Source of the DNA: an uncultured Cyclobacteriaceae bacterium
GTDB lineage: Bacteria; Bacteroidota; Bacteroidia; Cytophagales; Cyclobacteriaceae
Assembly (NCBI GenBank): GCA_947492745.1
Contig: CANLOE010000013.1
Span: 1-64,000 of the forward strand
DNA: 64,000 nucleotides
Direction: 5' to 3'
Shown: one piece after another, positions 17,520-27,759 of the stretch
Position numbering within the stretch: the stretch's first letter is position 1
How the letters are laid out: every line of letters begins with the position of its first letter
Notes under the pieces: model-generated
What the model was told of the DNA's origin: nothing
Seen by the model: the letters and a program-made list of their open reading frames with translations, nothing else
Databases searched by the model: none
Made by a program: the position numbers and the translations under genes

Positions 17520-18701
17520 TCACAAGGATTCGCTTTGTGTGGAGCGTACAAATCGTATAAACTCTTCCAGAGTAAGTATATTGGCCCGATATTCTTTCGG
17601 AAAACTGCTATGATACACCTTGGGGACAACGAGTTGCACTCCATACTTCTCCATCTCCGACAGTTGATTTCTTGAGATACCTTGCTGTAGCGTGAACAGG
17701 TGTTTTTTGGGAATGCGATCGGCCTCGTTCAGGATTTGCCTCCATCGGTCCTTACAGGTAGTTTTGGAGGCAAGTAGTACCAGTTTTCCATTATCAAAGG
17801 AGGGATTGTTGTAGGCATCGATATTCGGAAACAAAAAGTCGGGCTTTTTATGATGCTCTGTTTTGGCCTGCGTTTGAAAAACGAGACGGACCAAATTGAA
17901 AATTTCTTCCAGATGGTGTTCCAGTGATTTACCCGCTCTGCTTTTTCGCCGGTTCATGATAGTGCCCGCAGTATTGATAAAAGCTTCGACTGTTGTGAAG
18001 GGCCGTCGGATAATATCCGCATACCGAGAGTTCTCTATCATTCTAAAAAGACTGTACTCTGTTTCCAGCCATTCCAGGATGTACCTGTCAGGATATGATT
18101 CGATGTTTTTGGAACCTACACCGTGAGCAAGATTATGGCATACTCTTGCATGGTAGGCCAGCTCAGAGGTCGGAGGGAACTCCACATTTCCCAGAGATTC
18201 GATATAGGCTTGGAAACACCCCGACAACAGGTCTTTTGCCTTGGGCATGGCCTGTTTTGGAATCAGGCCATTTGTTTCTGAAGACGATATATTCAGTGCA
18301 ACAAAGAAGTCATCGATATCCGTATCGCTGCTGAGTACGTAAGCCTCGTAATGGTCGTGGGATTTTCTGACCAGTACAAGTAGGTCTCCGATAGCACCGT
18401 CATTCAAAAAAGGAAAACCTTTGCCGAACCTTGTAAGCCTATATTCGTTCCGCGTTCCTTTTCCATAATAGATACACCTACTGGTCGTCTCAAAACTATC
18501 CTGCCATCTTATAGTAACGAACCGATCTTTGTTGGACCCCTTCATACCTTCCCTTTCAAAGAAGAAGGGCCAAGCTTGCTTGTGGATATGGAAGCCTGAC
18601 TGGTGCCCTCCCGTAGCACCGACATCATTGGCCGTTATGAACTTACTGAAAGCAAGTTCAGCACTCTGTACGGAGCGTATCGCCTTGTCCAATAGGTTCA
18701 T
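17520..18701 (-). CDS. Type II restriction endonuclease, EcoRII family
   Basis: 393 residues from ATG 18701 (a TTG at 18725 would add eight), close to EcoRII's about 404. The N-terminal effector-binding domain has [12 protein letters not shown]. The C-terminal PD-(D/E)XK-type catalytic domain has [23 protein letters not shown], and [17 protein letters not shown], then TLQQGIS and QLVVP, all hallmarks of EcoRII. That enzyme cuts before CCWGG and needs two sites for activity; the specificity here is inferred. Its start lies 44 bp inside the methyltransferase gene, coupling its synthesis to prior methyltransferase translation. Confidence 0.93.
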   Translation of the reverse strand: MNLLDKAIRSVQSAELAFSKFITANDVGATGGHQSGFHIHKQAWPFFFEREGMKGSNKDRFVTIRWQDSFETTSRCIYYGKGTRNEYRLTRFGKGFPFLNDGAIGDLLVLVRKSHDHYEAYVLSSDTDIDDFFVALNISSSETNGLIPKQAMPKAKDLLSGCFQAYIESLGNVEFPPTSELAYHARVCHNLAHGVGSKNIESYPDRYILEWLETEYSLFRMIENSRYADIIRRPFTTVEAFINTAGTIMNRRKSRAGKSLEHHLEEIFNLVRLVFQTQAKTEHHKKPDFLFPNIDAYNNPSFDNGKLVLLASKTTCKDRWRQILNEADRIPKKHLFTLQQGISRNQLSEMEKYGVQLVVPKVYHSSFPKEYRANILTLEEFIRFVRSTQSESL

Positions 18702-19890
18702 CCAGTTGTTCCAGTTCGTTGACAATATGTGCGCCGACGGCTTGCATCAAGGGACTCACTACGGAGTTGCCAAACTGTTTGTAGGCTTGTGTGTCGGAAA
18801 CGGGGATTAGGAACTCATCGGGAAAGCCTTGTAATCTTGCACACTCTCTCGGTGTCAACCGGCGGGGGTTTTGATGGTCCTGTGGAATCAGTACTTCCGA
18901 ACCGTCTTTGTAATACCGGGCACTCAATGTCCTGCTGATGCCGTCCATAGCGACCAATCCATAGCCGAAACCGTTGCCTTTTGCTTTATGCTTGGCGGCA
19001 TAATCCTGTAGGTATTTCCACAGTTTATCCGAAAGCGTATACTTTGGCAGGACATCGGGTTCCAGGATTTCTTCTATGCTGTGGGTAGCTTCGGGCATTT
19101 CCGGAAAGGAAAAATGCTCATTTCCCTGATATCGGTCCATATCAAAACCCACAATGAGAATCCGTTCCCTATGTTGAGGGACGAAATGCTTACCGTCCAA
19201 TACTCGGTAATGAATGCTGTACCTGAGCCCTTCCAAGGTTTTTTTGATTACCTTGAAGGTATTTCCCTTATCATGGGATACCAAGTTCTTGACGTTTTCC
19301 AGAAGAAATGCTTTTGGTCTTTTTTCGTCCAGTATTCTCTTTATGTCAAAAAATAGGGTTCCTTGGGTTTCGTCATTGAAACCATGCTGTCTGCCCAGAC
19401 TGTTTTTCTTTGATACTCCTGCTATGGAGAAAGGTTGGCAGGGAAAACCTGCAATCAGAATATCGTGCTCGGGGATTTCCTCTTCATTGATTTTGGTAAT
19501 ATCTCCAAAGGGTACCTCTCCAAAATTGGCATGATAGGTCTTTTGGGCATAGACATTCCATTCTGATGTGAAGACACATTTGCCACCCAAATTATGAAAG
19601 GCAAGGCGAAAGCCTCCTATACCGGCAAAGAGGTCAATGAATTTGAACCTACCCTGCTCATGCGGTGGAAATGGAATGTCCCATTCGAAGGGCAAGTAGC
19701 GTTGGAAATAAGGCTCTTCTAAATTGGTAGAATCAATAGATTTTGCATAGTGTAAAGCTTCCTTCTCAAAGTAGCGAGAAGCTCCATTTTGGTGGCTTTG
19801 AAAGAAATGCGTAAGATGAGCCAGACCCGTTTGCTCCGGCTTCTTGATTTCTATCTGTAACTTTTCTTTAATTTCAGAATACTTCCACAT
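18658..19890 (-). CDS. DNA (cytosine-5) methyltransferase, Dcm/M.EcoRII type
   Basis: 410 residues. AdoMet motif [10 protein letters not shown] at 86-94, catalytic GFPCQPFS with Cys near 151, the ENV motif (LLENVKNL), QHRERI, and the C-terminal motifs [15 protein letters not shown] and [11 protein letters not shown]. The [12 protein letters not shown] and TLSARYxKDGSE segments are those of Dcm and M.EcoRII, so CCWGG methylation at the inner C is the likely activity. Transcribed before, and overlapping, its cognate endonuclease, so protection is made first. Confidence 0.95.
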   Translation of the reverse strand: MWKYSEIKEKLQIEIKKPEQTGLAHLTHFFQSHQNGASRYFEKEALHYAKSIDSTNLEEPYFQRYLPFEWDIPFPPHEQGRFKFIDLFAGIGGFRLAFHNLGGKCVFTSEWNVYAQKTYHANFGEVPFGDITKINEEEIPEHDILIAGFPCQPFSIAGVSKKNSLGRQHGFNDETQGTLFFDIKRILDEKRPKAFLLENVKNLVSHDKGNTFKVIKKTLEGLRYSIHYRVLDGKHFVPQHRERILIVGFDMDRYQGNEHFSFPEMPEATHSIEEILEPDVLPKYTLSDKLWKYLQDYAAKHKAKGNGFGYGLVAMDGISRTLSARYYKDGSEVLIPQDHQNPRRLTPRECARLQGFPDEFLIPVSDTQAYKQFGNSVVSPLMQAVGAHIVNELEQLDEPIGQGDTLRTEC

Positions 19891-20322
19891 ATCAAAATCG
19901 CTCTATTTCCAATTTTCCTCTTTTACTTCTGATCAAGTTGCTTGTAAGTATTACTCTTCATTTAGAGGAATAGCTAGAAACTAAGCCAATCTAGAATAGT
20001 AGATAGACTAAATTCGAAATTTTTATAGACAAACCTTAGGCCAATCTATATTATTTTAAAATCCTCTAGGCACACACATTGAAACTACTTACAGACCTAT
20101 AATAAAGCTATTTAAGATTATTCACCTTACTTAAGCGGATACGTCATGGTGAATTCTATATACAGGAACTCAAATCAATTGACAAAAGTGCTAAATATTT
20201 TAGACATGTTCAGCATAAATGATAGAATTCTGATATTTCACATACGAAATTGCAATACTATTAAGGGGCTATTTTGGGTTTATGAACCCAAAAAGCACAT
20301 AGAAAATAAAAGATATGTTTTA
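19891..20322. other. AT-rich gap upstream of the restriction-modification genes
   Basis: Markedly more AT-rich than its surroundings; contains a repeated GCCAATCTA (about 19985 and 20038) that could be a control site. At about 20273-20294 two element ends lie back to back (TTTTGGGTT, TATG, AACCCAAAA), looking like a remnant of mosaic elements. No gene seen. Confidence 0.4.
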
Positions 20323-20492
20323 AACCCAAAATGTCCATTAGAAAATCTATTCCGGACTTAACTGGCTTCAAATCGGTAAATGAATGCGTTTTTTGAATTC
20401 ACCATAGCGGTGCTATGCCAAATCCAATAAAACTCCCTGATTTATTGGTATTTAGACCCTCGTCACGAAGTTCCAACGCACGATTCGGATTC
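20323..20492. repeat. Mosaic foldback element, diverged a1/a2 copy
   Basis: Begins AACCCAAAATGTCCATTAG, central ACCATAGCGGTGCTATG; the right end has decayed to CGATTCGGATT. 170 bp. Confidence 0.8.
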
Positions 20493-20594
20493 AAAAATAC
20501 AGATTCACCCTGACAACCCCAAAAACATCGGTATGCACGACCTTTGAAAATGATGTAAGGATACTTACTTAACTCTATACAGAATCCACTGTGC

Positions 20595-22871
20595 TCAAGG
20601 CACATAGATATCGTCCTCGGGCTGCTCTTCCACACGCAGCGAATCGATATCGGTGACACTGTTCTCATAGCGGCTACAGTTCAGCTCCACGTTCAGTCCG
20701 CGATCGGGACGTTTGAAGGCGCCCTTCTTGACCGAAAGTTCCTTGTCATTGTAGACTTTCTGCATGAATTTATCCCAGATAGGCCGGGCGGTCTTGCCGC
20801 CCTGCCCCATGGCCCAGTTGCGGAAGTGGATACTTCGGTCATCGCCACCGACCCAAGCACCCGCGACCAGGTTATGCGTGAGGCCCATATACCATCCATC
20901 GGAGGCATTGTTCGTGGTTCCCGTCTTTCCGCCGATTTCATTGCCCGCTTTTACGGCATAGCTCAGTCCGCGGGATGTGCCACCTTCTTCTTCCACACCA
21001 CCTTTCAGCATATGTATCATGAGATAGGCCGTCTCCTCAGTGATGGCCTGTCGGGTCTCGGGCACAAAATTTTCAAGGACATTGCCATTTTTATCCTCTA
21101 TCCGGGTGATGTAGTAGGGCTTGGTATAGATACCCTCATTGGCAAAGGTGCTGTAGGCTCCGACCAGCTCGTATACGGAGAGGTCGCTGGTGCCCAGGCA
21201 GAGCGAGGGTACCGCATCCAAGGGGCTGGTGATTCCCATCCTCTTGGCAAATTTGACCACATTTTCGACCTGCACCCGTTGCATGACCTGGGCAGTGATA
21301 CTGTTGATCGACTGGGCCATGGCCATTCTGATGGTCATCTTTTCGCCCGTTCCGTAGCCGCCATCGGCATTTTTGGGCCGCCAGGTACCACCGGGAACCT
21401 TGAACTGCGGAGATACATCGTACAATGGGAAACAAGGGTAATAACTGTTTTCTATGGCGGTACCATAGACAAAGGGTTTGAAGGTGGAGCCCGGCTGGCG
21501 CCGGCCCTGTTTGACATGATCGTATTTGAAGTACTTATGGTCGATACCACCGACCCAGGCCCGTATATTTCCCGACTGCGGGTCCATGGCCATAAAGCCT
21601 GTTTGTAAGAAGCGCTTGTAATAGCGCATGGAATCCAGAGGACTCAGTACCGTATCGATTTCGCCCTCCCAAGAAAATACCTTCATCTTTTTAGGGTGCT
21701 CCAGAGCTATCCGGAGAGAATCGCTGTCCTTGCCGTACTTCCTGACCAGACTGCGGTAGTGTTCGGTACGTTTGAAACGGTTCATGATGAAGCCTTTCAT
21801 CTCCCGACCGCTTTCATCTACCCAAGGGTGGCGCTTGCCCCAATGTTCGTCGAATATTTTCTGCAACTTGGACATATGCTCACGGATGGCCTCCTCGGCA
21901 TAGCGCTGCATGCGACTGTCGATAGTGGTATATATCTTAAGCCCATCTTCCCAGAGGTCATACCCATTTTCCGAACACCACTGCATCAGGTGGTCCTTGA
22001 TCACACTGCGAAAGTAGGTGGCCATCCCTTTGTTCTGGTTGGCGACATCATAGTGGGACAGGTCGATGGGAAGCACCTTGATGGAGTCATAGGTGGGACG
22101 GTCGATGTAGCCGTATTTGTGCACTTTCCAGAGTACCTCATTTCGCTTCTCGAAAGAGTTGTCATAATTCCTGACAGGGTTATAGGCCGTCGTTGCTTGT
22201 AGCAGTCCGACAAGCACGGCCGATTCCTGTAGGTTCAGGCTGTCCGGACCTTTACCGAAAAAGGTCTCCGCAGCAGTTTTGATACCGTAGGCATTGCTAC
22301 CGAACTCTACCGTGTTCAGGTACATGGCGATAATTTCCTTTTTGGTAAAATTGCGCTCCAGTTGTACGGAGATGATCCATTCTTTCGTCTTTTCCACAAT
22401 CCGCTTTGGCATGCGGCCAAGACTTGCGAGCCGACCCTCCAGCTTCTTATCTTGGGTGTAGAGGTTCTTGGCCAACTGCTGTGTGATGGTACTTCCACCT
22501 CCGGCAGGGTTCAGGGTCAGGATTCCTTTGAGTACCCGCATATAGGCGATGAAGTCCATCCCCGAATGCTCGTAATAGCGATGGTCTTCCGATAGCAGTA
22601 GAGTATTGACCAGGTCATCGGACAGGTCTTCATAAGCTATCTGGCTCCTATTGTAGCGGAAGTAGCGGCCCAAGGAAACCCCATCCGAAGATATCAGTTC
22701 AGAGGACAGGTCATTTTCGGGGTTTTCCAGTGCGCGTAGGCTGGGCATACCTCCATAGAGGCCGAACAGGTCTATGCTTACCGTATAGATGTATAGTGAG
22801 CCCATCAGGAAGACCCCTACAAATAAGGACCACATGCCGATAATCAACCACTTAAAGACCTTTGTTTTCAT
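20595..22871 (-). CDS. Class A penicillin-binding protein (PBP1a-type)
   Basis: 758 residues. One N-terminal membrane helix (about 8-32). The GT51 glycosyltransferase domain has SEDHRYYEHSGMD (catalytic Glu about 95) and GGGSTITQQLAKNL (124-137). The transpeptidase domain has SxxK in PGSTFKPF (about 459-466), the SxN motif in QSINS, and KTGTTNNASDGW near 645. It polymerises and cross-links peptidoglycan in the periplasm. The C-terminal tail after the transpeptidase is short and acidic. The gene stands alone, with an element-like terminal repeat just upstream of its ATG. Confidence 0.95.
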   Translation of the reverse strand: MKTKVFKWLIIGMWSLFVGVFLMGSLYIYTVSIDLFGLYGGMPSLRALENPENDLSSELISSDGVSLGRYFRYNRSQIAYEDLSDDLVNTLLLSEDHRYYEHSGMDFIAYMRVLKGILTLNPAGGGSTITQQLAKNLYTQDKKLEGRLASLGRMPKRIVEKTKEWIISVQLERNFTKKEIIAMYLNTVEFGSNAYGIKTAAETFFGKGPDSLNLQESAVLVGLLQATTAYNPVRNYDNSFEKRNEVLWKVHKYGYIDRPTYDSIKVLPIDLSHYDVANQNKGMATYFRSVIKDHLMQWCSENGYDLWEDGLKIYTTIDSRMQRYAEEAIREHMSKLQKIFDEHWGKRHPWVDESGREMKGFIMNRFKRTEHYRSLVRKYGKDSDSLRIALEHPKKMKVFSWEGEIDTVLSPLDSMRYYKRFLQTGFMAMDPQSGNIRAWVGGIDHKYFKYDHVKQGRRQPGSTFKPFVYGTAIENSYYPCFPLYDVSPQFKVPGGTWRPKNADGGYGTGEKMTIRMAMAQSINSITAQVMQRVQVENVVKFAKRMGITSPLDAVPSLCLGTSDLSVYELVGAYSTFANEGIYTKPYYITRIEDKNGNVLENFVPETRQAITEETAYLMIHMLKGGVEEEGGTSRGLSYAVKAGNEIGGKTGTTNNASDGWYMGLTHNLVAGAWVGGDDRSIHFRNWAMGQGGKTARPIWDKFMQKVYNDKELSVKKGAFKRPDRGLNVELNCSRYENSVTDIDSLRVEEQPEDDIYVP

Positions 22872-22878
22872 ATCTTAA

Positions 22879-23082
22879 GAGACTGTTTTGAAATTAGAGT
22901 TATTATATTATAGCTTACTATGGATACCGAAACCATCGACACTGATAGCAGCACTATCCACGGAGAACCCAACGATTCCGGACACCACAGGATTGTAAAA
23001 GATGCATTTTGACCTACATTGTACATTGGAAAATCTACTACGGATCTAAATAGCTGCAAACCGGTCGTTGCACTGAGTTTAT
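22879..23082. repeat. Decayed element remnants upstream of the PBP gene
   Basis: GAGACTGTTTTGAAATTA at 22879 matches the terminal inverted repeat of the 222-bp element at 28170, is preceded by TAA, and AAAAGATGCATTTTGAC near 22997 resembles its other end. From about 23018 follows a half mosaic element (TTGGAAAATCTACTACGG, then CGGTCGTTGCACTGAG). Confidence 0.5.
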
Positions 23083-23508
23083 TAGACTTATATACATAGA
23101 TGTACCAACTATTTTAACAATTTGTCGATATATCCCCCGTTGGACTTATATGCTTGGCTATAGGATTGTCAATGTTGCTTCATTTTGACCCTATCCATAT
23201 ACATTCCTGCCGAAAAACATCTTTTCATTACCAAAATGGTAGAGGACATCTTTGCATCTACCCTTTGGTCCGTTTCGCCTCAAGCCGACCGGGTGCTTAC
23301 TTTTTTCATCGATAAAAGAGTAAGCAGGACGAAACCCATAGGGATTTCGGGCCAGCCTACGGGACGCAGAAAATTTTGAAAACGCTACGTCCGGACAGAA
23401 AAATTTTCGAATGAACTGCTGAGTTCCGGATTGTATTCAACGATATACCGGATTCAATGCGATAACTGAAACACGGTCGGCATAAAAAGGTATATAAGTC
23501 TATGCACA
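23083..23508. other. Gap without recognisable gene
   Basis: No supported ORF. A minus-strand frame fragment around 23190-23380 looks coding-like in parts, but is broken and unidentified. Confidence 0.4.
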
Positions 23509-26115
23509 TTAATTCCTGTTTTGATAGTGCTTTTCGAAGAATTTCAAATAACTGTTTATATCTCCTGACTCATAGAAGATGCCAAAATTATCCTTGCTTA
23601 TGACAAATTTATGCATTTTAATGTCACTTAGCTCATAACCGAATAAATTAAGTGCTTCCAGCTGATCAAAATACTGGATGGCACTCGAAATTCCCGCCAG
23701 TTCGCTGACCAGTACAATGGATTGCTTATCGTTCAGTGATAGGTTGCCCGTATTCAGCTTCGCTTCCTCAAAATTGGAACCGTTGAAACTGTCAAGTATT
23801 TCGGTGATCTTGTCAGTGGCCTCATTGTCCGCCTCATAGACAAGGACAAAATAGTGTACCTGCTCAAAATAGGGAACATATCGTGGTCCCTTGGCCTTAT
23901 TTTGATTGGCTTTGAAATCCTGGGCAGCTTGTAGTAGTACACTGGCATAGGGCGTAATATCGCTGTCAGGATTCTCTTTTATGAACTGTTCCAGCTCGTA
24001 TTTATATTGTGCCTCATCTTCTGTCTTGCCCGTGATGAGTATTTCGAGAAGCTTGAGCTTGGGAGCAAAGGTAGCATCAGGATACTGCTTGAGACCGGCA
24101 TGGATTTTCATGACGGCCGTATCGTAGTCATTGGTTCTGTAGTTCTGATAGGCAGATTTATATATTTTTTTCAACTGTTCATTGGCCGCAGTGCTCTCTT
24201 CCGTATAGTTGGGGTTGGAGAGCAGTTTGGCATAAGTGGTATAAGGGTATTTTTTGATGATGGCACTTTTGTAGGATTCTGCCTTGCCATTTTCCAGCTC
24301 CTTGCTGATCAGGTAAAGCAGGTAAAGCACCTCAGGTTCGTATTCGGTAGCGGGAAAACGTTCCAGCAAAGTATCAAAAGTGACCACAGCATTCGGGTCT
24401 TCCATCAAGTTGAAGTGATAGATTTTCCCCAGGTTATAATGGGCTTCTTCTATCTTATCGAGAGCTACCTTTTTTTCTTCTTCACTTCTAGGTATCTGTG
24501 CATAGAGTGCTTGGGCTTCTTCGGCCCTCAGTTCTTCTTCGCTCTTTTCGGGTACGGCTTCGGCACCGATACCGTTTTCTTCAAGCCCCTCATCGGGCAA
24601 ATCATCGGTACCCGTACTTCCCAGAACTACTTTATCGGCCCTTCTCCAGTTATCTTCCAGTTCGCGGTTGCCCCATTTTCTCTTGAACTCGGATTGTCCA
24701 CGGCTCACTGAAGTAGGGTTTTCGAAATACCAATTGGACGTACCTCCACGACTACGGTCAGCATCAAAGGAGCTGCCGCTAAAGCCCGAGTTCTGCTGTC
24801 GGTTCAGTTTTCGTTGTCTTTTCTCTTCTTCCTTACGCAGGCGCTCCTGTTCATCCAGGATATTTTCGATAATGGCCATTTGCTGTACCGAGTCCATTCC
24901 CGATAGTACGAGTAAACTATCCTGTTCCTCTATCGTGTTCAATTGTTTCACGAAATCTGCAAGGATGGACTGCCGTGCTTTTATCTGCTCATAACCCTCA
25001 TAATCTTTGGGTAGCACCAGGACCGTACTGTCATAATAGGCCTTGGCCAGCTCGTACTTGGACAGGGAGTCGTAATAGACCTGACCTAGCCGTAGATAGG
25101 ATTGCCCTTTTTGCCGTTCATTATCGATGCTGGACTGTACCGAGCTGTTATAAAATTCGATGGCTTCGTCCAGATTTCCCTGTTTGGATTCGAATTCGGC
25201 CATCTCATAATAGATCTTGTCCTTGAAGTCCTTGTTCTTTTTATCCCTCAGTAGCTTTTTGAACAGTCTTCTGGCCGTCTTGACATCGCTGTAGCTGGAC
25301 ACCTTGGATACCTGTGTCATATTGAGCTTGGCATAAAAGGAGAGTTCATAATCAGGATTAGCGGCTACACACTTTCTGTAGTTTCGGTAGGAATCTTCAT
25401 TCTGACCTAGTTTCTGGTAGATCTGTCCGATGATAAAGTATACCCTGGCCTTTCCTTCTTTTCTTTTCATCAAGGGTACGGCCTTACTCAGGTTTTCTAC
25501 CATCCGGGCATCTTCCCCCTTTACTTGATAAAAATTGGCCCTATTGAGATAAAGTATTTTTTGGTTGTTCCTGTTCAGTTTTTCCTTTTTGAGATAATCC
25601 GATACGGCGATGGCATTGTTATATTCTTCATAGTCCGTAAAAGTACGTATCAGACGTGCCAGAGCCTCGTGCTTGGCATTGGGGTCCTCGCTTTTCGTAT
25701 TGACGAACTTGAAGGTCTCTATGGAGTTCACATAATCAACACTGAGGTAGCGGGCACGACCGATAAGGATATAGCTATCGTCGACCCATTTACTGTTTTT
25801 ATGCCGTTGAATGGCCAGAGATGCCATTTTTACGCTTTCTTCCACCTTATCGGCATAACCCGAGGCTATCGAAGTATCGATTTTCGGATAGAGCTTCAGG
25901 ACATGGTTATAATCGTTTTCGTTTTGCTCCCATAACCCTGCTTCGATTTCGTTGATTTTTTCTTTGGCATAATAATAGGCATTGTAGCGGGCCGTAGTAT
26001 TATGAAACGTCTTACTGATGAGGTTTTTCCTCTCGGCAGAACAAGACAACAACAACCCTAGGACCGATAGTGCTAAGGTAGATTTGGTGAGAAGTTTGAT
26101 AGTGACCTTTTTCAA
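23509..26115 (-). CDS. porW: Type IX secretion/gliding lipoprotein PorW (SprE)-like
   Basis: 868 residues from TTG 26115, which starts a textbook lipoprotein signal (KKVTIKLL ... LLLSC); another TTG at 26148 would add 11 residues, and there is no in-frame ATG near. Tandem TPR-like helical pairs fill most of the protein (about 40-400 and 560-760), split by a charged, disordered segment (about 410-540, rich in E, R, Q). The opening SAERKNLISKTFHNTTARYNAYY is characteristic of SprE/PorW of Bacteroidota. PorW links outer-membrane and motor parts of the T9SS. It diverges from the M23 peptidase gene over a short shared promoter region. Confidence 0.85.
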   Translation of the reverse strand: MKKVTIKLLTKSTLALSVLGLLLSCSAERKNLISKTFHNTTARYNAYYYAKEKINEIEAGLWEQNENDYNHVLKLYPKIDTSIASGYADKVEESVKMASLAIQRHKNSKWVDDSYILIGRARYLSVDYVNSIETFKFVNTKSEDPNAKHEALARLIRTFTDYEEYNNAIAVSDYLKKEKLNRNNQKILYLNRANFYQVKGEDARMVENLSKAVPLMKRKEGKARVYFIIGQIYQKLGQNEDSYRNYRKCVAANPDYELSFYAKLNMTQVSKVSSYSDVKTARRLFKKLLRDKKNKDFKDKIYYEMAEFESKQGNLDEAIEFYNSSVQSSIDNERQKGQSYLRLGQVYYDSLSKYELAKAYYDSTVLVLPKDYEGYEQIKARQSILADFVKQLNTIEEQDSLLVLSGMDSVQQMAIIENILDEQERLRKEEEKRQRKLNRQQNSGFSGSSFDADRSRGGTSNWYFENPTSVSRGQSEFKRKWGNRELEDNWRRADKVVLGSTGTDDLPDEGLEENGIGAEAVPEKSEEELRAEEAQALYAQIPRSEEEKKVALDKIEEAHYNLGKIYHFNLMEDPNAVVTFDTLLERFPATEYEPEVLYLLYLISKELENGKAESYKSAIIKKYPYTTYAKLLSNPNYTEESTAANEQLKKIYKSAYQNYRTNDYDTAVMKIHAGLKQYPDATFAPKLKLLEILITGKTEDEAQYKYELEQFIKENPDSDITPYASVLLQAAQDFKANQNKAKGPRYVPYFEQVHYFVLVYEADNEATDKITEILDSFNGSNFEEAKLNTGNLSLNDKQSIVLVSELAGISSAIQYFDQLEALNLFGYELSDIKMHKFVISKDNFGIFYESGDINSYLKFFEKHYQNRN

Positions 26116-26186
26116 TAGATTTATGATTTGACTTACAATGAAACGCAAAAAACCTTAGAATTAATACAATTGTGGTTTATTATATA

Positions 26187-26213
26187 TACTTTTGTTCGCA
26201 AATAATTAGGAAG
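26187..26213 (+). promoter_or_regulatory. Promoter -7 box and ribosome site for the M23 gene
   Basis: TACTTTTG at 26187-26194 fits TAnnTTTG, though no TTG sits at ideal spacing. TTAGGAAG at 26206-26213 is a rare purine-rich ribosome site 3-4 bp before TTG 26217. A start at the upstream GTG 26172 would precede the promoter, which argues for the TTG. Confidence 0.5.
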
Positions 26214-26216
26214 AAT

Positions 26217-27083
26217 TTGAGAATACGAAAAACATTATCAAGTTGGCTCGTGACCAAGTACCTTCTGATCATTCGAAATGAAGAGAACTTCGCCGAAAAA
26301 ACCACACTAAGTTTTACCTACTCAAAAGTAATACTTTTTGCGGTTTTGATTTTCATTGTCCTGATGCTGGTTAGTCTCTTTTTGGTCCAGACGCTATTGG
26401 CCCAGTGGTTCGACCCACGGCATGAGCAGGCAGAAAACAATAAAAAGCTGGAGATTCTGACCGAAAAAGTGGATTCACTAGAGATGGAGGTCATCAAAAA
26501 GGATAAGTTCATTCAAAATTTTCAACGCATCGTTTCCGGTGATACCGTCCTGATTGATTCGACCTTTAAAACCCCCGAAACGGAAAGCCTTCCTATTTCC
26601 AATAGGAACAGCCCCGATAAGATCGACCCTATCGACTCACAGTTCAGGCAAGAGTTCGAACAGATGGACATCGCGCTGGCCAGTTACGATGGTACCGGTG
26701 TACATGACTTGGAAGAAATCTTTTTTTTTACACCTATAATAGGTTTCATATCCGATAAGTATAATGTCAAGGAGCAGCACTATGGTGTGGATATCGTAGC
26801 CAAAAAAAACGAACCTGTCAAATGCGTCGCAGATGGCACCGTCATACTGGCCTCTTGGACCCAGGATTCCGGACACATACTTGCGGTGCAGCATCGTGGC
26901 AATATTATATCCGTGTATAAGCACAATGCCGAAATACTTAAAAAGGTCGGTAGTTTCGTCAGCGGGGGAGAGATCATTTCCATCGTTGGGAATACAGGAG
27001 AACTGACCAATGGTCCTCACCTACACTTCGAACTCTGGTACAAAGGCAACCCTGTCAACCCGGAGGAGTTCGTATCATTTTAA
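26217..27083 (+). CDS. M23 family peptidase, membrane-anchored
   Basis: 288 residues from TTG 26217 (see the promoter entry; GTG 26172 is the alternative). Cytoplasmic basic segment, one membrane helix (about 36-60), a short coiled coil (ENNKKLEILTEKVDSLEMEV), then a LytM/M23 domain with zinc ligands in HYGVD (about 188-192) and HLHFE (about 268-272). The N-terminal sequence TKYLLIIRNEENFAEKTTLSF is typical of the bactofilin-linked M23 proteins of this phylum. It probably cuts peptide cross-links in the wall. It is followed by the bactofilin gene 13 bp downstream. Confidence 0.9.
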   Translation: MRIRKTLSSWLVTKYLLIIRNEENFAEKTTLSFTYSKVILFAVLIFIVLMLVSLFLVQTLLAQWFDPRHEQAENNKKLEILTEKVDSLEMEVIKKDKFIQNFQRIVSGDTVLIDSTFKTPETESLPISNRNSPDKIDPIDSQFRQEFEQMDIALASYDGTGVHDLEEIFFFTPIIGFISDKYNVKEQHYGVDIVAKKNEPVKCVADGTVILASWTQDSGHILAVQHRGNIISVYKHNAEILKKVGSFVSGGEIISIVGNTGELTNGPHLHFELWYKGNPVNPEEFVSF

Positions 27084-27096
27084 CCAATCAGCATCT

Positions 27097-27546
27097 ATGT
27101 TTCAAAACAAGGACAGCAAAAAAACGAACCAGAGTGTCAACAATTCCAATATTATAGGAAAAGGTACCGTTCTGGATGGTAATATAGAAACACACGGCAA
27201 CATCCGTATCGAAGGAAAAGTCAATGGAAGCGTGCGTACCCGATCGAAGGCGGCACTCGGCAAATCCTCCTATGTAGAGGGTAACATCATGGCACAGAAT
27301 GCAGAAATCGAAGGCGAGGTCATCGGTACCGTAGAAGTAAACGGTATACTTACCCTAAAGCCTACGGCGGTTATCCATGGCGATATCACGACCAATAAAC
27401 TGGTGGTAGAATCCGGTGCCACGCTGAATGGTGGCTGTAAAATGGGAGTCACCGTCAAAACAATTAAAATGGAAAGCAATGACCAAACCCAAACCTCGGT
27501 CCTCCAACCACAACTCCAAGCCAGCAAAAAAGCCAGCGTCCTCTAA
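27097..27546 (+). CDS. Bactofilin family protein
   Basis: 149 residues from ATG 27097. The central domain (about 22-125) is a right-handed beta-helix of hydrophobic six-residue-like repeats (GKGTVLDGNIETHGNIRIEG, then VNGSV, VEGNI, IEGEV, VNGIL), with Gln/Ser-rich ends. Bactofilins polymerise without nucleotide and often scaffold M23 peptidases, and the preceding gene is such a peptidase. The start inside the previous gene at 27010 is rejected because it adds a non-bactofilin stretch. Confidence 0.93.
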   Translation: MFQNKDSKKTNQSVNNSNIIGKGTVLDGNIETHGNIRIEGKVNGSVRTRSKAALGKSSYVEGNIMAQNAEIEGEVIGTVEVNGILTLKPTAVIHGDITTNKLVVESGATLNGGCKMGVTVKTIKMESNDQTQTSVLQPQLQASKKASVL

Positions 27547-27730
27547 GACTTATCTCAAGTATTCCAACCTTGCGCTACAGATTGTTTTGGGGCTGGGTAT
27601 CGCTGGTGCTATTGGCTATTGGTTGGACCAAAAGTTAAAACTGATCTTTCCCATTTTCCTACTTACCTTTATCCTGCTTACCTTTATCGGTATTATGTAT
27701 AAGCTGATTAAGACATTAAACGAACCCTGA
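27479..27730 (+). CDS. atpI: AtpI/AtpZ-family ATP synthase accessory protein
   Basis: 83 residues from ATG 27479, which overlaps the bactofilin 3' end by 68 bp. A basic, Pro/Ser-rich head precedes two membrane helices (LALQIVLGLGIAGAIGYWL, and LIFPIFLLTFILLTFIGI). It helps c-ring assembly or Mg2+ supply for the F-ATPase in related bacteria. The overlap puts it in one transcript with the cell-shape genes before it and the F-ATPase genes behind. Confidence 0.85.
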   Translation: MTKPKPRSSNHNSKPAKKPASSKTYLKYSNLALQIVLGLGIAGAIGYWLDQKLKLIFPIFLLTFILLTFIGIMYKLIKTLNEP

Positions 27731-27759
27731 TCAAGGAACAGTACTGTGTTCATTACCTT

